From Terebella lapidaria (lineage: Eukaryota > Annelida > Polychaeta > Terebellida > Terebellidae), in contig OX424563.1 in assembly GCA_949152475.1 (NCBI GenBank), positions 3,383,001-3,447,000 of the forward strand: a stretch of 64,000 nucleotides of DNA, written 5' to 3'. A program made the translations under genes and the position numbers. How positions within the stretch are numbered: the stretch's first letter is position 1; each line of letters begins with the position of its first letter. The notes below the pieces were generated by a model. The model was given only the letters and a program-made list of their open reading frames with translations, was not told the DNA's origin and did not search any database. Shown in pieces: positions 1-12,871 of the stretch.

Positions 1-665
1 AACACGTTATTATAGAAATCAGTTGTGGCATATAGGAAATGATATATGCTGAATATTCTGGTGACTTTGAATTTGATCTTTGACCTCAATTTCAATATCA
101 CAGCACAAAATGGCTCTCGCGTATTATTGACTTTACAGCTTGGGAATAAATTGTGTACATATAGGAAATGATGTAGGCCTATACTGAATATTTTGATGAC
201 CTTGAATTATAGCCTACCTTTGACATCATTTTCAAGGTCAGAGCACAAAATGGGTAATATCTCGCTTATTATTGACTTTACAGCTTATGAAATAATTGTG
301 AAAATATAGGAAATGATGTATGCCGAATATTTTGCTGACCCTGAATTTGATCTTTTACGTCGTTTTCAAGGTCATAGGACAGAATGGTTAATATAGGCCT
401 ATCGTTTATTATATTGACTTTACAACTTGAGAATCAAATGTGCACATATAGGATATGATATATGCTGAATATCTCGCTTATTATTGGGTTTACAGCTTAG
501 TAATCACTTGTGTACATATAGGAAACGATAGGCCTATATAGATCTAAATGCCGAATATTCCGAATGACCCTGAATTTGACCAGTGACCTTATATTTTCAA
601 GGTCATGTTACAAAATGGCTAATCAGTTAATAGACCTATCTACAATGTATATCTAAAATATAAAA
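1..665. repeat. Degenerate tandem repeat, unit about 130-145 bp, 4-5 copies
   Basis: The phrase 'ataggaaatgat' followed by '...gaatatt' recurs near 30, 160, 305, 450 and 518, each time followed by a 'gaccttgaattt'-like stretch, 'ttcaaggtca' and 'cacaaaatggctaat'. Copies are diverged and the last is shortened. No coding potential is seen. The units carry TCAAGGTCA in either orientation (about 196, 232, 365, 598), as do the 148-bp arrays further right, but the two families are otherwise different. Confidence 0.7.
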
Positions 666-1052
666 CACATATTGTACGGTAACCTTTTTTGGCCCTTGGT
701 CTATTTTTCTCCTGCAGGGCCTGTGAGCCTGGAGCTGTAGCCCCAATAGCCCCTGCGTTATAATTTGGCCCTGTTCGTGGGCACGAACCTATCAGAGCCT
801 GCGTGCGCCCCGGCCTCGTTTTCTCAAAATCTGTTCCCCATTTCTTTTTTCTGAAAAATTAATGAACTGTGAGGCATCGATATGCTCGAAAGGCCTTGAA
901 AAATCATAGGTGGTCTTCGGTCGATGCTGCTGCCACCTGGTGAATGCCTGGCAACCCACGTTCCCCTAGCTAGTGTTTGCGGAACAATTCATGTCACTTC
1001 CGCCGCAGTTTGTGCTTCTGGATGTCAAGAATTTTCGGAAGAAATCGTAAAG
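666..1052 (+). promoter_or_regulatory. 5' flank and probable 5'UTR of OGA
   Basis: This non-repetitive stretch lies just upstream of the chosen OGA start. I see no TATA box. A short inverted repeat (GTTCGTG-GG-CACGAAC) sits at about 772-787. The reading frame is open upstream to 924, but the residues there do not resemble OGA, so the stretch is taken as untranslated. The promoter assignment is by position only. Confidence 0.3.
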
Positions 1053-4000
1053 ATGTCTAATTCAAAGGACCCAGGAAAAGTTTCGACTCGTGCAAAAAGG
1101 ACTTTCATGAACGGTGTTTGCGAGGGTATGTCAATAACCATTGCATGTGGGGTTACTGCGGTAGATCTAGTAATGGTAGGGATTACGGTAATGCTAATCA
1201 TGGTAGACCTTCACAGTATAGCAGGCGCGGACTTCATGACAGTCACTCACAGGGGGGAGGAGGAGGGGTGGGGGAGTGAATTTAGGGCAGTCAGTACCCC
1301 CACAATGCTAAGGAGGAGTTGACCCCAATACATCAACATTTCTCGGGCTATATGGTTTTGGTAGCCAAAGCGACGCAGAGCGTCAAAGTTTGATGTCACT
1401 GGTCCATTGAACGGGTGCATTTTGACTCAATATCCAAAGCCAAACTATGTCATGTGGCTCACTTCAGTGTCCAAACCAGTCCCGTAATCCAAGATGCAAT
1501 GTTGCAATACTAACACAAGTTTTTGAAGCATCCGCACTGTTATTTTGTCTGGAGTAACATGATATGAATTCAGCAGATGTAAATATGAGAAAATGGCAGG
1601 TTGTTGATTGCAAAGAGTGAATAGCGGTTGTGTAATCAGATGTCTGACACACAGGTTTCTATGGCAAGCCATGGACTACAGAGCAGCGAAGGGAACTGTT
1701 TGTGCGTATGAAGCGTTTCCAGATGACGACATACATGTACGCCCCCAAAGAAGACTACAAACACCGACTTTACTGGAGAACCTTGTATGATGAAGAGGAA
1801 GCAGGTGTGCAGAGTTTACGAATACATCTATTGTGTGGGAAACTTATGTCATTTTCTAAAAATTAGATTTGATTTAGATCAATTATGTGGCTACGTTGTG
1901 TGACGTGGTTGATAACTGCCATGTCCTAGATTGAAAGTGGTAGTTCACAGAGTAATTGACTATGCTGATCAGTGTCCTGACTTGTTTGATGTTGCCATGG
2001 TTACAGAGGACTTGTGTGAGCTGATAGCTGCAGCTAAGGAAAACGACATCACGTTTGTGTACGCACTGTCCCCGGGCCTCGACATCACGTACAACAGCTC
2101 CGAGGATGTAACACTGCTCCAGCAGAAACTCTCACAGGTACCAGCCAGTATGCATGCGTCATGTCACTGGTTCATGTTGTTGTGAACTAACCCGATGTTG
2201 TATATCTAACCCGATACCGATGTTCACACTAGAGCGATTTTTAAAAAAAATTCCACCGACAAGTACAATAAACAGGTCAGTTTTTGTTTACTCGTCTTTG
2301 GACATAGACATGGTGTGCCATATTGGGTGACACTATATAAATGACTTGGCACATAGCGACTGAAAGTCACTCACTATAATCTACAAGTGCTTCAAAACTT
2401 CACCTTGAACATTGAAGGCCATTTAGTTACTAATTGAACCAAACTATTCACAAATGGAGCTACGGAAGCAGATAATTTCCACCCCTTCCGTGCATGCACA
2501 TGTAACCTTGTTTACCCCAGGTCAAGGAGTTTGGCTGTGAAGCGTTCGCTTTGCTCTATGACGACATAGAGCCTGACCTGATAGATGAAGATGAGGAAAT
2601 ATTCAAGAGCGTTGCTAACGCCCAAGTGTCCATCACTAATGATATCTACGACTACCTCGACAAGCCAGATATATTTCTCTTCTGCCCCACAGGTAAGCTT
2701 GACGGACAGAATATATACATTATCTATCTTGTGTAAGGATTCTTGATCATTGACATTAACCAAAGTATCAGTCATAAAGATGATATCTTACATGGATGAA
2801 CCTAAACATCGAGATGTTTTTATCAACCCATTTCTAGGGATTTCCCTTGCATTATTGACTACTCATAATTATCATTACCTTGAACTGGGTATTTCTAGTC
2901 TAGAATCCTGATTGCTATTAAAGAAAGGTATCAAATGAAGACTGTTCCACACCCTGACCTGACATGACCCTGGAAGTGACCCCTGTCTTCTGTTGACAGA
3001 GTACTGTTCAAGCCGGGCTGTCCCAGACCTCGTCAAGTCCGAGTACCTCAGAACCCTCGGGGAGTGCCTCGATCCAGGCATCGACATCATGTGGACAGGT
3101 GACCTAAGCATGCTTTCTAGACGTGTCTTCCGTGTGTATGAAACTTGCACTCAGAAAGCTATTTAAAGTTTGTTTTATGCAGATTGTATTTTGTCGTCTG
3201 TTTAGGAAAACTGTTTTTCGATGAAATCAGTTTATACAGTTTAAATTTTGGTGGTCTGTTTTACTCTAACATGGAGGTTTTCACTATAGTAGAAAAAGTT
3301 CATTTCGCAGCTATAATAATGAGATCGTTCACATTCTTGAGTTCATGTGATAAATATATGAAAGCAGCTGAGAAGAACCTTACACTATTGTACCTCTTAT
3401 TCACACCAGACTGAATTCTAATGAAGTATGTTCCCTGCCCTGTCTCTAGGAGAGAAGGTCGTCACACGCCGAATCACGCTGACCAGTATCAAAGAGGTCA
3501 GCGCCCTGATCAAGCGAGCCCCTGTCATCTGGGACAACCTGCACGCTAATGACTACGACCAGACTCGATTGTTCCTGGGACCATATGACGGCCGTCCTCT
3601 CGAGCTTAGGACGCTGTTAAAGGGAGTCCTCACCAATCCTAACTGCGAGTTCGAGGCCAATTTTATCGCCATGCACACGCTTGCCCAGTGGAGCAGGAAC
3701 CGCACAGAAAACTATCCTCTGCCACCAAGTATGAAGGACAGCTTGTATTGTGAATTAGTAGCAAATAAAACTTAAAATAGTCTCCATCCATGTGTGTATT
3801 ACTAAGTATTACCATCCCATCCTGGTATATCTTTCAATGTTTTTGATAGTATTCGATGCTGAAAGCCTGTCTGGGTATACTGATGCCAGATTTGCCTGTA
3901 TTTTTGCCTGTGCCCAGTCCCCAAGGTGGCGGATGATGCCATGGAGACGGAGCCCGGACGGTACTCATGTCCTGGGTACAATCCTAAGAAAGCCCTGCAG

Positions 4001-7000
4001 TGTGCCATACAGGACTGGATCCCGGAACTGTACAAGACGAGGGGCTCATCCTCTCGCCACCCAGTGTCAAATGTCACAGAGAAGCCCACGGAAGCTAACT
4101 CCGACCAGCGCATGGAGGTCGACTCCACGTGTTCCTCGCCCCAGCGCAAGGCTGCAAAGTCACCGAAATCCAATAAAAACTCTTCCTCCAAAACTTCGTC
4201 AGCATCAAAGTCGCAAGGGGACACATCATCAAAGGATTCCAAGTCAGGAAAAGCCTCTGACAAAGTGCTGAAGCGGAAGATGGAGGAGCTTGATCCTCTC
4301 GTGCTGGAGGACCTGTTGTTTATCTGTGATCTGTTCTACTTACCGTACCAGCACGGACCTCGGGCCGTCCACATGCTGAAAGGTGCTCACTGGCTCATCT
4401 CCAACACGGAGAAGATCGCCAACGCACAGAAAGTTCCCAAGTCAGAGCACACTCCTGAAGTTCGTGAGTGGTACGAGAAAGCCATCAATTTCCATGAGAA
4501 GAACAAAGACTTATGTCTAGTCATCGACAAATTCGTTAACATCCCAAACCGGAACCTGCTGTATGAGTTCCATATGTACCTGAGCGACATGAGGAGCTGT
4601 CTCTCTCTCGTCAACTCCTACATCAAGTGGCATGGTCGGTCACAATGCGAAATGCTTAGATTTTACGTGGAAAATCATGTGCTTGAATAATATAAATATA
4701 TAATGTTTTCTAGTGAATGGAACTTCTTTGCTGTCAAAACACCCACCTGCTGGCTCCAATCTTAGTGAAAGCTGTTGATTGTAGAGTGTATGCAGGCCTT
4801 GTGTCCCAAAACTTGCACCATACATTTCTCGCCCAGGTATGGGGAAGCCTGACAAGGAGCCATTTAGACGTGGGGAGCAGGAACCCTGGGTACACAGAGG
4901 CGGCCTCTACTCGGAGTTCAGGGTTAGTTCTAGTTGTTCCTCGAGCTCTCTTCCTACACATGGTAAGGTTTATGTATTATAATCTGATGATCACACATTG
5001 TTCTGACCCAGGAAAAGAATATTTCAGTTCCCGTTGACTAGTTTTAATTGAGTTCTATATATATTTCGCTGATCAAAGTTATGGCCTTGTAATACTTGAA
5101 ATTTTATGGATTCGTTTTTGTATCACTTTCAGCGTTTGCTCCCATTGGAGGGTCAGAACGACATGTTCCCTACTCCAGGAAAACTCAGCTCTGGCAACAA
5201 AGTGTTCACAATTCGACCCTACTACCCCGAAGACAAGGTAAGTGACCTGCCCTTGGACATTGGTTGTCCTAAATTCTTGTTAATATTTAAACTCTGATAC
5301 CATGGTCCCTGCAAGACGACCTCCGAATGAAGGCTCTGTCTCTTGTAGCATCGAAAAAAAAAAAAATTGTGAAGGTAAAGTCTCAGCCCACAGGAACCAC
5401 AGTATGTTAATTTGTTCGCAGTTGCATTTGGGAATTGAACTAAATTAGAATTCTACACTTCCTACCAAACTGCAAATGTTTTTATTCAAGATATCGCAAC
5501 GTACATTGTATGATTAAGATAAGAGAAAATTTGTGATCCCTTCGTGACTGTAAATTACGTCAATTGCTTGTTTGGTTAACCAGTCTTGTTCACCCCCCAC
5601 CCCAGGACGATGTGTACTCGGTGTGCCGTCGCTGCTGTGATGACGGCCAGGACGGGTCCGATCTCCACCCAGAACACCCCGACTTAGTCGCCGACGGGTG
5701 AGTAACTAACTGGAGTCAAGGACGCAGTGGTGTAGTGTGAGAAATATCATCAAAATAGCCATCTTCATTGAGTTATCATGCAACTTGTCAGGGACAATTT
5801 CAACAAGGTGTATATTCGAGAGGTACCATGCAGTTCTATTGCTCTGAAACGGGAAATGATGGAAATATACCATGCCGGCACTCTACAATAATATTGTAAA
5901 AGTGGTAACAATTTCACTTACAATCATGAATACATCATATACATCTATAATATCGTATAGTAGTAGTAGTAGTTTTATTGACATAACAATGTAAACATTC
6001 ATGAGTGCAGTATAAAAAGATCGTTGAATCATCAAACATGTATATGGGTGAGAAGACAGTAAACATTCTGATGAATATATATACTCGTATGCACTAATAA
6101 ATGCAATGAAAAACTGGGTTATGTCCTGTAAAACGACAATACACGATGGCAATAGTTCGTCAATCGACACAGATCACTATAATCGAAAAGGTCTTTTAAG
6201 CTAGTACAATGAATATCAAATTCAGTTCTGATATATGCAGTTAAGCTGCAGAAGAGTAAAACATGCTGTTCATCTTGAATTCCCTTTTTACACAGGCAGA
6301 GTCTTTCTTCTACTGGAGTTCGTGACCACCTCCCAGTTTCGACACGAAGATGGTGTGAACCAAGACGTAATCTAGTCATTGAGATCCGTTTATATTCCGG
6401 GATTATGATATTTCTGGGCGGGCAAAGAGTCCTACTGGGGGTTAAGTTCGGGTTCATTGTGAAGTATGTCCGTCGCCTTGACGAATCTGATGTGGTGATC
6501 AATTGCTTGACGTTATCCAGAAAAAGTTGGCCTTGTGAGACCGGCAAAGATTCAAGCTTCTGAATTTGGAGTCCCATTGGTGACTTCACACGAATTGCAA
6601 GATTTATAGTCCTTGTAATATAGTTATCCTCATGCATTGCACGCATTTTCTTCAGGAATTTAGTTTGCTTGTCCATTATTAATGATTTTGCATTGGGCAA
6701 ACCCATTTCTATAAATATGATGTCACTACAGGTAGTCTGGCGAACACCAAGCAAATGTTTCAAAGTGTCCATGTATGGCTTATCCGCTGCCTTGAGATTA
6801 TTGGTAAGCCATGATGAAGATGAATAAAAGATAGCTGAATTCACAGCACTATCCCAGACCTTTTTCTTTACAGGGAAGGGGGCATCACTGTTCTTTGATA
6901 GGAAGGAAAAGAATTTCCGGACATGGTGTCTTTTATTCATCAACTGGTTTTTGCATTGGTTTGCAACTGCTTCATTTGTAATATATGCCCCCAGGTAATT

Positions 7001-10000
7001 ATAACTATCAGTCCTTGAAATAATCACATCATTCAGCCTGAATGGTTCTTCGTCAGTTACATATATTACTAGATACTGACACTTTTTAGGGTGCAGTGTC
7101 ATTCCAATATTATCCGTACAATCCTTAAGTTTATGCAGTTTTGTTGACATACTGTCCCTTGATGTTGCTAGGATGACAGTGTCATCCATTAGCAGGAGGA
7201 TATGGATGTTCTCCAGCCAATCGTCATATCCATATGACTTCACGGCTTCTATCGTTGGGTCAATGAAGGCTGTAAACAAACTACAGCTTGTGGTGCCACC
7301 TTGTTTCACACCAGATGACGTGGTGAAAGTTTGATTTCCTATAATTCCAGTTGACGCCATGGATTCACGCAGAGCCCGAAGAAAAGTACTCCCACATCCT
7401 TTTGACTGGAGATAGTTCAACAGCTTCACACGGTTTACACGATCATAGGCCTTTTCATAGTCAATAAAACACATGTACAGAGGCTTTTTGGTTTTCCTGG
7501 CGATGTCCATTAACAGACGAATGACTAGTATCTGCTCATCACAACCCCTACCAGGTTTGGCTCCAGATTGTTCTGGATGCGACTTGTACCATAAAGAGAA
7601 ACGGGTATTCAAGATAATATCATATACCTTTGGTATAGAGTTTATGATGCTAATTCCACGATAATTGTTAACATCATTTCTGATGCCTTTCTTGAAAATG
7701 GTGAAAATTTTCATATAAGTCCATGAAAGAGGGTATTGTCCATGGAAAACTAAGTTAAAGATATGAGTCAACACAGTAATCCAGCTTTGTGGTAAAAATT
7801 TCAGCAGTCCTGGGGAAATTCCGTCTGTACCAGCCGCTTTTTGAGGCTTCAGCTTAGACAAGGCTACTGCAACCTCATCGGGTCGGATAGGATCGTCCAA
7901 CACGGGGATGTAACATGCATTGTTAGCCTGATCCATTAGGCTATTGCTTGGTGGGCCATTCAGCAAACATTGGAAGTGGTCACAGAAGGATTTATCACTG
8001 GGTGTGTCATATATTTCACTTGAATTTATATTTCCTTTCCAGTTTATTGCATTCCAGATAGACTTTTCATCTCGCGACTGTAGTATCCACATCCAGCGTT
8101 CTGTAGCGGATTGACTCATTGGTGATTGGTTGTTACCACGCTTGACTTTAGCGCTTGAGGCGGCTTTGTAGATTGAAGCAGACAAGTTCTCGCACAGAGA
8201 TGTTATGTCGTCACGATTCGGGACGATGTCCTGGAGGAAAGTGTTGATGTTCGGTAGATTTTGCGCAAAGAGGTCTCTATTGATGACTGTTGGCTTGATT
8301 GGGTTCGCACACAATTTGTGTCTGGGCTCTGCATTATAACTTCCCAGCTGTTTTGCATGGTGTAGAAGTGTGGACGGGGCTGGCTTAAATCCACCTAGCC
8401 TCAGGGCTAGACCAGCGTGGTCCGTGATCCTGTTCACATTCTTGATTAAACTGAGGGACTGCACTCGGCTAATAACTTGTGGGCTGCAGAGGGCCCAATC
8501 CAATTGAGAGATCCAATCGTTTTTCTTGCGATATGTATATCCTCCCTCACAGGACAGATTGTTGGTTTGTAGATGATTTAATGGTACAAGTTTATTCCTT
8601 TAGCACACTGATGACAGTTCTCTGCCATTTGCATTGGTAACAATGTCAGGGTTAGGGGTGTATGCCAATTGATTTTCATGTATTTTGAACCGATTTAAGT
8701 CTCCGACTCTGGCATTAATGTCTCCGAACACAAGTACTTCAGTGGTTTTAGTCTTTTCCTCCAAGTAAGCGAAAGATTGTGGGTTGTAAAAGGGTGAGTC
8801 ACTCGGCGGGATGTACACTGCGCCAAAGAGAGCACCGGGAGCGCAGTCCAAACTGAACCACACCTGGTCGTTGGCAGAGTCAATGTTGTGAACTTCAGGC
8901 CACAGTGTATTCCGGATAAAAACTCCAACTCCACCCCGATGTTCCTCATTCTCGACCACACGGCTTCTAATGTACATAAATCCAGGCAAGGATATGGGGT
9001 ATGAATGCTTAATTTCACAGAGGCTGACAATATCAAAGTCATTTACAAGAGTCAGGAATTGAGACTGTTCTATTTTAGAAGAGGCTCCATTAATGTTTAG
9101 TGACAGAATGTTTATTGTCTTTCTCACCCGGCTTCTTAAAAAAAAATCGGGTGGTAAGAGTCAATGATTCTGTCATCCACCTTCACACATCGACCCTTAG
9201 GGTCAAATTCTACTGTCCTGCCTTGATTTTCAGGCTTTTCTTTTTCTTCTTTGCACACCCGTCTCAGCCTGGCTATTTCACGGTTTATCCCTGGGTGCAT
9301 GTCTCTTTTTATAAAGACCCTAGCCAGCTGACCACCGACATCCTTCAGTGTTCTTGTGGCAGCTAGGATTCTTCTTCTGTCTCTATCTTGTTTCATGTAC
9401 ACATATTAAAATTGTGCCGTCCATCCTGTAGGTGTATCGGGTGCCTGGTGGAGCACTTCTCCCAGCACTGCTACGTGTTAGAGGACGACGGTGGGATGTG
9501 CGGCTATGTGCTCGCGACTCCCGATGTACTTGAGTACCAGCGAGTTCTCACCGACACTTGGCTGCCCGCCATGCGTGTCAAGTATCCGAAACCAGCCAAG
9601 GTCAAGGATGGTACAACCAAGCTCACCGAGGTAAAAGCTCACTTTCTGTTTATGATTGACTTGTTTTACTCTTTGTGAATATCGGTATATATGTAAACTT
9701 TAGCAGGGTAATTGTCTTACATTGCAAATTGTTAATTTGTGTAAGTGATGAAACTGTTTGAAGCAGTTATTTTGTACTATTTTGAAATGTAACCTCGAGT
9801 GATATATTAATAAAATTTTTGAAAAATGTTTGCCAAATTTGATTGAAATTGTAGATGTAGATGAATCTGATTTTACAGCAGACTATGCTGACATTCCATG
9901 AGGACCCAAGTCCGATTCAGCAGGAGATCGCGGATAAGTACCCAGCGTTTCTCCAGATCCAAGTTTTGTCGCCACACGTGGAGGGCCTTAACACCCCAAG

Positions 10001-10202
10001 CCGCCTTCTCACCGCCTGTCTACAGGGCCTTAAGGCTCGCGGCGTTCGTGGCGTGCACACCGTGCTCAACTGCAGCCAGATCTACACCCTTACTTTCCTC
10101 TTCAAGCTAGGCTTCGACGAGGTCTCGCCATCCGGGACGGTCTCGAGTGGCGTCAAGAACGAACTCTCCGGCGATGTCTTGGTGCTAGCTAGGGAAATAT
10201 GA
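1053..10202 (+). CDS. OGA: O-GlcNAcase (protein O-GlcNAc hydrolase), 12 exons
   Basis: Exons: 1053-1125, 1655-1804, 2007-2137, 2521-2692, 3000-3098, 3450-3728, 3918-4634, 4837-4922, 5133-5237, 5606-5697, 9432-9630, 9879-10202. All junctions are GT-AG and in phase, giving 808 aa (human about 916). The enzyme removes O-linked GlcNAc from nuclear and cytosolic proteins. Seen: GH84 domain in exons 1-6, with EGFYGKPW at residue 24, the catalytic Asp pair in LLYDDIEP (D132/D133, matching human D174/D175) and [14 protein letters not shown] in exon 6. Next come a Ser/Lys-rich disordered linker (exon 7), the stalk region ([40 protein letters not shown]) and the pseudo-acetyltransferase domain ([16 protein letters not shown]; exons 11-12, residues 635-808). 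The linker is shorter than in vertebrates. The start is the ATG with A at -3 nearest the GH84 domain; an upstream non-coding exon is possible. Intron 10 (3.7 kb) is swollen by an antisense LINE. Confidence 0.95.
6119..9127 (-). pseudogene. LINE ORF2: endonuclease + reverse transcriptase
   Basis: One frame of 1003 codons with a single internal stop (TAA at 8602-8600), between the endonuclease and RT parts. The APE endonuclease starts [15 protein letters not shown], with CEIKHSYP and [11 protein letters not shown] further on and a C-terminal end at [14 protein letters not shown] motifs are [43 protein letters not shown] and [10 protein letters not shown]; the catalytic Asp pair is kept although the usual YADD reads LMDD. 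The C-terminus has a CxC...HxxxxxxC knuckle ([17 protein letters not shown]). The function is target-primed reverse transcription. With one stop this copy probably cannot make full ORF2 protein. Confidence 0.88.
9136..9402 (-). pseudogene. LINE ORF1, C-terminal fragment
   Basis: The 88 codons ([20 protein letters not shown], then [18 protein letters not shown]) resemble the basic C-terminal end of ORF1 proteins in CR1-like LINEs of marine invertebrates. It ends at a T9 run, and ORF2 starts 9 bases later in another frame, so the junction is either a normal ORF1 stop or homopolymer slippage. The N-terminal part is missing because of 5' truncation of the insertion. Family resemblance is from memory of the pattern and was not searched. 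Confidence 0.6.
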
Positions 10203-11397
10203 GTGGGACTGATTAAAAAGTGATAACTAGTTGAAGTAATTAGAGTAATATGAGATATAACAAGGTACGAATATTTATAGTTTGATATTGTTTTGTTCAA
10301 GCTCAGTTCAGTTTTCTGTCATTCTGAGTTGGCAGCATTATGTCGAGCTGTTTTCAAGATAGTATGTACATGTGTGTACATGCTATGATGTGGTATGTTG
10401 AACAGGTTTGATGTGGATGTTGAATGTATTGTTGTAATGTTTTGACCAGAGTATTACTCCAAGCAATATTTACAGATCCCCATGGCACCAAATTAATGTA
10501 GCATTTAAAGGCATGTGCCATATCTTTGAACTATGTGATGAAATTTGAGCATGGTAGTTTTGTGTTCATATTATGTAGCAAGCTACTTTTCTTGTGTAAA
10601 TCCTCTTTCATAGAACTTCAGTTTGATTTTGAAAACTGTAGTTTGTTTTTGAGGTCTTTGTTTCAGTGCTTGAGCTATTGTTGATTGTTGTGAAGTTGAT
10701 ATTGTTACGTAGTATTTGACAGTTTGTTCCTCTGTTATTGTTCTGAAAGGTTCACATGACGCAAAGGGATGTTTTGTTATATAGTGTACCATGATGTGCT
10801 TATCATTCACGAATGTGAAAAACAAATTGGGGAAACAGGACCTAATACTTCATAGATTTACTTTATAGGATATGTATTCACAGCAAATACGAATTTCTGA
10901 TTCTCCAAGTTAAGCAAATTGTGCATGTACGTGAGAAAGTATGACTTATTCGGATGTATTGTTGATATTGAATAACCTGTTTCAAGTTCCCAAATACAGT
11001 GGAATTCCCCTGTCAAGATGACCGCCCGGATTGCCATCACATGGTCTGATGGAGAATGGTTTATTGAACAGGCACTGGTCTCTTGCAAGTTCAATCTTTT
11101 TGCATATAAATGTGCACTTTTCAAGATAATGTATACCCAATTTCATTGTTCTTTATCTGGTATCTCCAAGACGGGATGGCGCAATCAGGAGATTCACTTG
11201 GATAACTGTCAAAAGTACATCATCAGTTGCTGATTGGTCGTTGGTCTGAAAGGGATTGGGTTGGGGCCTTGGGCACGGGGGCGCTGATTGGATTAGGGGA
11301 ATTGTCATGGCTCGTTCACATGAACTTGCAATCGTGCATTGTAGAGAATGTTGTGTGGTAGTCGCTGATTGGCTTTTTTCCCTAATTAGGGGAACTG
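10203..11397 (+). other. Probable OGA 3'UTR and downstream flank
   Basis: AT-rich, non-coding-looking sequence directly after the OGA stop. I found no unambiguous AATAAA close to the stop, so the transcript end is not placed. Short open frames on either strand have no family resemblance. Confidence 0.35.
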
Positions 11398-11640
11398 ATG
11401 CGGGTTTGGACCGAGGCCTCGTGGTCGCTGATTGGGACCGAGACCTCTTGGTCGCTGATTGGGACCGAGGCCTTGTGGTTGCTGATTGGGACCGAGGCCT
11501 TGTGGTCACTGATTGGGACCGAGGTCTCGTGGTCACTGATAGGGACCGAGGCCTTGTGGTCGCTGATTGGGACTGAGGCCTTGTGGTCGTTGATTGAGAC
11601 CGAAGCCTCGTGGTCGTTGATTGGAATAGAGGAATGGTCT
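11398..11640. repeat. 27-bp minisatellite, about 9 copies
   Basis: The unit reads like 'gaccgaggccttgtggtcgc' plus 'tgattgg' and repeats every 27 bp. Because 27 is a multiple of 3, several frames on both strands stay open through the array and give low-complexity peptides (for example ATTRPRSQS repeats on the minus strand). These are best read as by-products of the repeat length. Weaker relatives of the unit begin near 11228. Confidence 0.85.
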
Positions 11641-12871
11641 CACTAAGGGGACTATTTATTCAACTAACAAAGAGGAATAATTCGGGACTGTTAAGATGGG
11701 TCTTATTGAGGGAGGGGTCGCCCTAGGGGTATGGTCATCTTGGGGGTAATCCCACTGAATTGTTATTTGCACATGTACACCAAAAATCCTGGTGGCATTA
11801 ACATATATCCAGTATATTATGAAACAATCTTATGTATATTTACATTCATACTCACAGTCAAATGTACAATGTTCTGTTTACCTGAGAATTTGTGGTTTGA
11901 ACTATTTGACCTTGATATGTGTATGCAGAGAATGATTTACAATGTATGACAATTAACATCGTGTGTGGTTTGCAAAGTGTTTCCCCATGATAATATTATA
12001 TTTTTAAGTTATTTCAATATATAGAACTGCAACTACATAATTAGCAACAAGTAATATAGCCATATTCAAATGGACTTGAATATGATTTTTAGTAGGTGCT
12101 GATTGTCAGAATGTGCCAAAATTGAACTTGTAATCAAAACAGAATAATGTACTAGTATTCAGTGCTGTATCAACAAAGTAATGTGTAGAGCTTACATCGC
12201 CATCCCTCCCTCCCCCCCCCCCCCCCCCCACACACACACCCACCTATACAACTTGAGCATTCCGTGAACACTGCGCTGTGTATTAACATACTGAGCAAAC
12301 AAATGTGTCACAAGGCTTACAATAATGGAATCTTGTATCATTCCCTGAAGATCATGGCACCCCTATTCCGTGCAATATTATACCCGTGCCTATATCTCAG
12401 TTGATAGTTGTTCACTATTGTATTTTCCTACATTTTGATGTATAGTTCTTCATATTATTAGTGCATTGTGGTGAAGCTAGTGAGTACAAACATGGGAGAA
12501 AACAGTGTTTGTCACATGTGCTGAGGTTAACTCAGTCAGTTTCTGTTGTTACCGCATCTATCCATGGAAAACCAAACAGGGTTGTTGTGCGAATAAACAG
12601 CTGCCAATGTTGTTCAGTGTTTGTGTGTGATAAATTAACCATCAAACCAAATTTGACATATTCTTGTCTGCTTTATAAAGCACACAGTATTTTAAAGATT
12701 CAATCACAGTACTTAATTCACTCACAATACTGATGTGGTAGCAGCATGCAATAAATAGATCATACTGAAATATAGTTACAGATGTACATGTATAAATATA
12801 ATACCACACTCATAATCATGCGTACAGCAATAAATAAAAAGCGATAGCAGTCCAAAGTTCCTAAAACCAGA
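11641..12871. other. Intergenic stretch, no gene seen
   Basis: AT-rich sequence between the 27-bp minisatellite and the stop of the minus-strand gene. It holds a C-rich run followed by CA repeats at about 12207-12245. The part just before 12872 is the likely 3'UTR of the minus-strand gene; I could not place its polyadenylation signal. Confidence 0.4.

Larger units (their letters stand above)
5957..9405 (-). mobile_element. APE-type non-LTR retrotransposon (LINE), 5'-truncated, antisense in OGA intron 10
   Basis: On the minus strand the order is the C-terminal part of ORF1 (9402-9136), ORF2 (9127-6119), a short 3'UTR, AATAAA (5978-5973) and a tail of ACT repeats (to 5957). A triplet-repeat tail instead of poly(A) is typical of CR1/L2/RTE-like and related LINEs. 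Total length is about 3.45 kb. ORF2 is almost undamaged, which suggests a fairly recent insertion. The 5' break falls inside ORF1, about 30-40 bp from the OGA exon 11 acceptor. No clear target-site duplication was found. Clade assignment is uncertain (CR1/L2/Jockey superclade). Confidence 0.88.

Noticed and set aside
924-1052. N-terminal extension of OGA from the upstream ATG at 924
   Set aside because: The extra 43 residues look like untranslated sequence and resemble no OGA; the ATG at 1053 has better context.
3802-4263. 153-codon minus-strand frame
   Set aside because: It is antisense to OGA exon 7, whose residues match the stalk region of the enzyme.
11153-11576. Open frames on both strands with RPRSQSATT- or DRGLVVADW-type repeats
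   Set aside because: A 27-bp (9-codon) minisatellite keeps frames open by arithmetic; there is no sign of a gene.
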